Shown here: piece by piece, positions 60,342-64,000 of the stretch
Numbering within the stretch: the stretch's first letter is position 1
Layout of the letters: each line of letters opens with the position of its first letter
DNA from: Bacillus sp. AFS041924
GTDB lineage: Bacteria; Bacillota; Bacilli; Bacillales; Bacillaceae_G
Direction of reading: 5' to 3'
Length of the DNA: 64,000 nucleotides
NCBI RefSeq assembly: GCF_002577195.1
Contig: NZ_NULG01000030.1
Span: 51,380 to 115,379, forward strand
Notes under the pieces: generated by a model
The model's input: only the letters and a program-made list of their open reading frames with translations
Told to the model about the DNA's origin: nothing
Database searches by the model: none
Translations under genes and position numbers: made by a program

Positions 60342-60950
60342 TTATTTCGGACGGTCAATCGTAAACATTTCTCCAACCTTAGCATAATCATTTCCTGCTA
60401 AACGACTTACTGCTTTTAGGCCATTCGCATCTATACGTCCATTTTCATATATTTCATCTTCTATATGAAAATGGACGACTTTGCCAATTAACAAGTCACA
60501 AGCCTCGTTATCTTTTCCTAGTGGTATTGCTTGCTCTAAAACACATTCCATTCGAATCTTTGACTCTTTTATGCCTGGAACTGAGACTACAACACTTTCT
60601 ACTGGTGTTAGTCCTGCTAATTCAACTTCACTCTCAGTTGGTGCCAATGCAGCTGCTGTTTTATTAATTGCTTCAACATTTGATTCATCAACTATATGAA
60701 CGACGAACTCTTTTTTCCCAATAGCATTTCTTGCTGTGTCTTTTTGTTTTCCATTTTGTCGTTGAACTGATACAGAGATCATAGGTGGATTAGACGTTAC
60801 AATGTTAAAATAACTAAATGGTGCTCCATTTAAAACATTCTCATTTGACTCAGTTGTAACAAAAGCAATTGGTCTTGGGATAATCCCACCAATTAAGAAC
60901 TTATAATTATCACGATCACTTAAATCCGCTGGAGAAAAAGACTTCATCAT
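60342..60950 (-). CDS. Flavin-reductase-like FMN-binding protein (YwrF type)
   Basis: The 202-residue protein has the flavin-reductase-like split-barrel pattern: LIGGIIPRPIAFVTT.. NGAPFSYFNIVTSNPPMISVSVQRQNGKQKDTARN and a late LIGKVVHFHIEDEIYENGRID. Such proteins bind FMN and reduce flavins or act on unknown substrates. It is last in the mhqR-mhqO-mhqD run, 13 bp after mhqD, taking the place where B. subtilis has the nitroreductase MhqN. It probably helps reduce or detoxify quinones. Confidence 0.85.
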   Translation of the reverse strand: MMKSFSPADLSDRDNYKFLIGGIIPRPIAFVTTESNENVLNGAPFSYFNIVTSNPPMISVSVQRQNGKQKDTARNAIGKKEFVVHIVDESNVEAINKTAAALAPTESEVELAGLTPVESVVVSVPGIKESKIRMECVLEQAIPLGKDNEACDLLIGKVVHFHIEDEIYENGRIDANGLKAVSRLAGNDYAKVGEMFTIDRPK

Positions 60951-60963
60951 TATTAGCTACCCC

Positions 60964-61572
60964 TTAAAAGTTATTTTTGTACCAATCAGTTGCTGCTTCA
61001 ATTTCTGATCTTGTTAAGCTATGACCCATGTTTTCCCAGTGAGTAATGACTTCTGCACCAGCACCGTCTAACAATGCTGCCAATTCTTCTGTTTCTTGTG
61101 GTAAACAGATTGGATCATTTTTTCCTGCTCCAATGAAGACTGACACATCTTTCATATTAGGCAATTCTAGATCACGAATCGGTACCATTGGATGTAGCAA
61201 CATTGCACCTTTAAATACATTTTCATAATGGAACAGTAAACTTCCAGCAATGTTAGCACCGTTTGAATAACCGATTGCAATCACATTATTTGAATCAAAA
61301 CCATGTTCGTTGGACGCTGATTCAATAAACTCTTTTAATTCTTTTGTACGGAAAACTAAATCTTCCATATCAAATACCCCTTCAGCTAATCTCTTGAAAA
61401 AACGTGGCATTCCATTTTCACTCACATTTCCTCTAACAGATAAAACAGAGGCTTCATCATCGATCATTCCCGCAATAGGTAATAGATCATGTTCATTACC
61501 ACCCGTACCATGTAGTAATAAAAATGTTGGCTTAGAAGGATTACTCCCTTTAATAAATACGTGCTTCATCAT
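60964..61572 (-). CDS. mhqD: MhqD-like phospholipase/carboxylesterase
   Basis: The 202-residue alpha/beta hydrolase has LLLHGTGGNEHDL, the nucleophile in IAIGYSNGANI, an aspartate in GAGKNDPICL and histidine in ENMGHSLTR. It matches the MhqD/YodD group, part of the quinone- and azo-compound response. Its start shares one base with the mhqO stop (TAATG). The cleaved ester is unknown. Confidence 0.88.
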   Translation of the reverse strand: MMKHVFIKGSNPSKPTFLLLHGTGGNEHDLLPIAGMIDDEASVLSVRGNVSENGMPRFFKRLAEGVFDMEDLVFRTKELKEFIESASNEHGFDSNNVIAIGYSNGANIAGSLLFHYENVFKGAMLLHPMVPIRDLELPNMKDVSVFIGAGKNDPICLPQETEELAALLDGAGAEVITHWENMGHSLTRSEIEAATDWYKNNF

Positions 61573-62513
61573 TATTCTCCTTTCACTTCTCTTATAATTA
61601 TTGGTTGTAGATGATTTTCGATTATTTCACGATTTGGTTCCTGCCATTTTGGAAGCATTAACTGTTCTCCTAAATGGTCTTTTTTCTCATCAATCATAAA
61701 TCCAGGTGAATCAGTTGCAATTTCAAATAACAGTCCACCATTTTCACGAAAATAGATTGCATTAAAGTAGTTTCGATCTTTTACTTCAGTGACTCCATAT
61801 TGATGGTCATGTATTTTGTGCTGCCATTTTACATGCTCTTCATCATTACTAGCTCTCCATGCAATATGATGGACAGTTCCTACCCCCATAGCTCCTCTTC
61901 CAACTGCTGCTAATTCGATATCAATAATATTTCCAATATCACCAGCAGCTTTAAAGCGTAAATAGTTTCCATCCTGGCCCAAACTTTCTAATTCCATAAC
62001 GTTTTCCAAAAGATCTGCTGTTTTATGAGGTGCACCAGAATATAATACTGCTCCACCAAAACCTTTAATCGCTACATCTTTTGCAACTCCATTAAATTCC
62101 CAAGTATTTCCTGGACCCGCTTCTCTTTCGACTAATTCAAGCTGTAAGCCATGAAAGTCTTCAAATTGTAGAAATGTTTCTCCAAATCGACTAACTTTTT
62201 TCGTATCAATATTAAAAGAGGCCAAACGCGTTTCCCAAAAAGCCATCGAGTTTGCTGGAATTAAGAATGTTGTTTTCCCTACTTGACCACTTCCAACTTT
62301 TCCTCTGTAAGCATTTGGCCAGGGAAAAAACGTCATAATCGTCCCTGGTTTTGCAGCCTCATTTCCAAAATAAAAATGATACGTCCCTGGATCATCAAAA
62401 TTAATTGTTTTTTTCACAAAACGTAGCCCTAAAATCCCAGCATAAAAATCCATATTTTCTTGGGGATCACCAACGATAGCAGTAATATGATGGATGCCTT
62501 TCATTTTCTCCAT
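61572..62513 (-). CDS. mhqO: Ring-cleaving dioxygenase MhqO
   Basis: The 313-residue protein is a two-module vicinal-oxygen-chelate enzyme. The first module opens GIHHITAIVGDPQENMDFYAGILGLRFVKKT, the second centres on GTVHHIAWRASNDEEHVKWQ and ends with YFRENGGLLFEIATDSPGF, giving the metal-binding His/Glu set. MhqO-type enzymes protect against 2-methylhydroquinone and related quinones. It follows the MarR gene by 20 bp and is translationally linked to mhqD. Confidence 0.92.
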   Translation of the reverse strand: MEKMKGIHHITAIVGDPQENMDFYAGILGLRFVKKTINFDDPGTYHFYFGNEAAKPGTIMTFFPWPNAYRGKVGSGQVGKTTFLIPANSMAFWETRLASFNIDTKKVSRFGETFLQFEDFHGLQLELVEREAGPGNTWEFNGVAKDVAIKGFGGAVLYSGAPHKTADLLENVMELESLGQDGNYLRFKAAGDIGNIIDIELAAVGRGAMGVGTVHHIAWRASNDEEHVKWQHKIHDHQYGVTEVKDRNYFNAIYFRENGGLLFEIATDSPGFMIDEKKDHLGEQLMLPKWQEPNREIIENHLQPIIIREVKGE

Positions 62514-62533
62514 AACCTTTCCTCCATTCTTTT

Positions 62534-62974
62534 CTATTTATTTAATTTCCTTAATAAGTTAAGTAATTGTAATTGTTCTTCTTCAGTCAATTTGCTGAAT
62601 TGAACTTGTTGAAACTCCTCTTGTGTAGGAACGATTTCTTCATACATTTTTTGACCTATATCCGTTAAAGAGAGGTATTTGTTCTTCCATTCTACTTCTC
62701 TTTTTATCCACTGTAGCTCTTCCATTTTCTTTAATAAATGCGTTACATTTCCTTTTGTAACAACTAATTTGTCTGCTAATTCTTGCTGAGTAAGACGCTT
62801 ATTTCTACCTACATGAACAATGACATCAAATTGAGAAGTCGTCAGTCCCCATTTTTTCAATTGAGAATTTGATTCTCTAACATTTTTAAGATAAAAACGA
62901 GCTAATCGAAACCAAAGTAAAACTGCTAAATTTTTTGATTTACTTGTAGAAGCTTCATTTTGACTATTTAACAT
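62534..62974 (-). CDS. mhqR: MarR-family repressor MhqR
   Basis: The 146-residue regulator has the MarR winged helix (WGLTTSQFDVIVHVGRNKRLTQQELADKLVVTKGNVTHLLKKMEELQWIKREVEWKNKYLSLTDIG). MhqR represses catechol/quinone-detoxifying genes in B. subtilis. Here it is the first gene of the operon it presumably controls, and a palindrome (63000-63025) lies 26 bp upstream of its start. Confidence 0.88.
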   Translation of the reverse strand: MLNSQNEASTSKSKNLAVLLWFRLARFYLKNVRESNSQLKKWGLTTSQFDVIVHVGRNKRLTQQELADKLVVTKGNVTHLLKKMEELQWIKREVEWKNKYLSLTDIGQKMYEEIVPTQEEFQQVQFSKLTEEEQLQLLNLLRKLNK

Positions 62975-62999
62975 TTTTGCACCTCTCTGATCGATCTTG

Positions 63000-63025
63000 T
63001 TATCAGTTTAATACTAAACTGATAA
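63000..63025. promoter_or_regulatory. Palindromic operator upstream of mhqR
   Basis: TTATCAGTTTA-N4-TAAACTGATAA is a perfect 11-bp inverted repeat between the divergent mhqR and polysaccharide deacetylase genes, probably the MhqR site. The sequence differs from the B. subtilis MhqR box but the symmetry is right for a MarR dimer. Confidence 0.75.
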
Positions 63026-63229
63026 TTTAGCAAGTAAATGGTTTAAATTGTTTTGCTCTTAGGAACGAAGAAAATTAGTCTTGGTTCAACTTCATCCCCA
63101 AAAAACGTTTTATACTCTATTTCTTCTAACTCTCTTAAATTCCCTTTAATTTCCTACTTTTATACTTTTTGTAACAATTGATGATATAATTGTGTTTAAT
63201 TTCAATAACAAGAAAGACAGGTATAGTAT

Positions 63230-63937
63230 ATGAAAAAAAGACTACTTAAAATAAGTGTAAGTATTGTCATTTTGTTCCTTATTTTATTTGGATTGTATAA
63301 GCTAATGAATGCAAGATCTTTCCAGTTTTTTGGCGGATTAACAAACGAAGTACATACTAATCAAAAAGTAGTAGCTCTTACATTTGATGATGGCCCGACT
63401 AAAAATGTCGATGATGTTCTACCTCTCTTAAAACAATACAATGCAAAAGCAACTTTTTTTCTGATTGGAAATGAAATTGAAAAGAATCCCGAAGAAGCTA
63501 AAAAAATTGTGGATGCAGGATATCAGGTTGGAAACCATACTTATTCTCACAACAGAATGGTGTTAAAATCACCTTCTTATGTTAAAAGTGAAGTTGAAAA
63601 AACAGATAAATTAATTCGCAAAGCAGGCTATAAAGGTGAGATCGACTTCCGTCCACCGAATGGAAAAAAACTATTTGCATTGCCATATTACTTACATAAG
63701 CATAATCGAGATACAATTACGTGGAACTTAGAACCAGATACTTTTTACACAAATACTGAGGATAAATTAAAATATGTAAAGAAAAATATAAAACCGGGTT
63801 CAATTATTTTAATTCATCCGATGTATGATGATACTGGTAACGAATTGGCCACAATTAAAGGGATTTTAGATTTATTATCAAAAGATGGATATAAGTTTGT
63901 CACGGTGAATGAACTTCAGAAATTAAAAGACAAGTAG
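63230..63937 (+). CDS. Membrane-anchored polysaccharide deacetylase
   Basis: The 235-residue protein has one N-terminal membrane anchor (ISVSIVILFLILFGLYKL) and a NodB-type deacetylase domain: TFDDGP (Asp53, Asp54), the zinc histidines His103 and His107 in NHTYSHNRM, Arg141 in FRPPNG, and SIILIHPM near the end. The metal-site motifs are intact, so it should be active on peptidoglycan or another N-acetylated cell-wall glycan outside the membrane. It is a single plus-strand gene divergent from mhqR; its ribosome site is weak. Confidence 0.92.
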   Translation: MKKRLLKISVSIVILFLILFGLYKLMNARSFQFFGGLTNEVHTNQKVVALTFDDGPTKNVDDVLPLLKQYNAKATFFLIGNEIEKNPEEAKKIVDAGYQVGNHTYSHNRMVLKSPSYVKSEVEKTDKLIRKAGYKGEIDFRPPNGKKLFALPYYLHKHNRDTITWNLEPDTFYTNTEDKLKYVKKNIKPGSIILIHPMYDDTGNELATIKGILDLLSKDGYKFVTVNELQKLKDK

Positions 63938-64000
63938 CATTATTATGCAACTTGTCTTCAAAGTGTTGAAATATAAAGTTGTTGTCAATATTGGAAATAT

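Overview
This window is a chromosomal stretch of an AT-rich, Gram-positive, spore-former-type Firmicute, most likely Bacillus sensu lato (Bacillaceae). The evidence is the gene order (secG-est-rnr-smpB-ssrA; cggR-gapA-pgk-tpiA-gpmI-eno; clpP/tRNA-Arg; yvcI-rapZ-yvcK-whiA-crh; hprK-lgt-yvoD-ppaX-yvoF; uvrBA), strong AGGAGG ribosome sites, and Bacillus-only players such as Crh, CggR, SipW/TasA, NprR, SigY and MhqR. I cannot name the species. Most genes lie on the minus strand. The left edge cuts the tmRNA gene; nothing else is truncated at an edge. || Layout: 0-7.8 kb holds tmRNA, smpB, rnr, est and secG, with accessory genes between (DinB-like protein, PepSY lipoprotein, lipase, membrane proteins). 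7.9-9.9 kb is a biofilm-fibre type operon (TapA-position protein, SipW signal peptidase, TasA/camelysin protein). 10-13.5 kb is a secreted M4 neutral protease followed by an NprR-type quorum regulator. 13.6-14.8 kb is an MFS exporter. 15-22.4 kb is central glycolysis with its repressor CggR and a well-preserved CggR operator. || 22.5-34.2 kb is a self-contained sigma-54 sugar module: a thioredoxin-fold protein, rpoN, a divergent LevR/CelR-type activator, and two paralogous lactose/cellobiose-family PTS operons. Each operon has a near-perfect -24/-12 promoter, upstream copies of a TTAGTGTGTCGT-like motif and a cre-like site in its leader. The first operon also carries a GH4 glycosidase and a ChbG deacetylase, pointing to cellobiose/diacetylchitobiose-type substrates; a GH1 glycosidase lies nearby at 36.1-37.5 kb. 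|| 34.4-36 kb is the least ordinary part: a candidate structured small RNA, a 51-aa ORF, a tRNA-Arg(CCG) gene, and next to it three chimeric repeats that join the first ~26 nt of a tRNA to a conserved hairpin module whose stem shows a six-base compensatory change. Another GC-rich structured element sits at 31.8 kb and a possibly related one in the trxB leader at 43.7 kb. || 38-50 kb is core: clpP (CtsR/sigma-A promoter), crh-whiA-yvcK-rapZ-yvcI, trxB, a TPR protein, hprK-lgt-yvoD-ppaX-yvoF and yvlCD. 50.5-55.3 kb is uvrBA with two LexA-like boxes. 55.5-60.2 kb contains a GntR/ABC operon with two YtrA-like operators and the SigY operon with an ECF-type promoter. 60.3-63 kb is an MhqR-type quinone-stress operon with a palindromic operator, and the window ends with a polysaccharide deacetylase.
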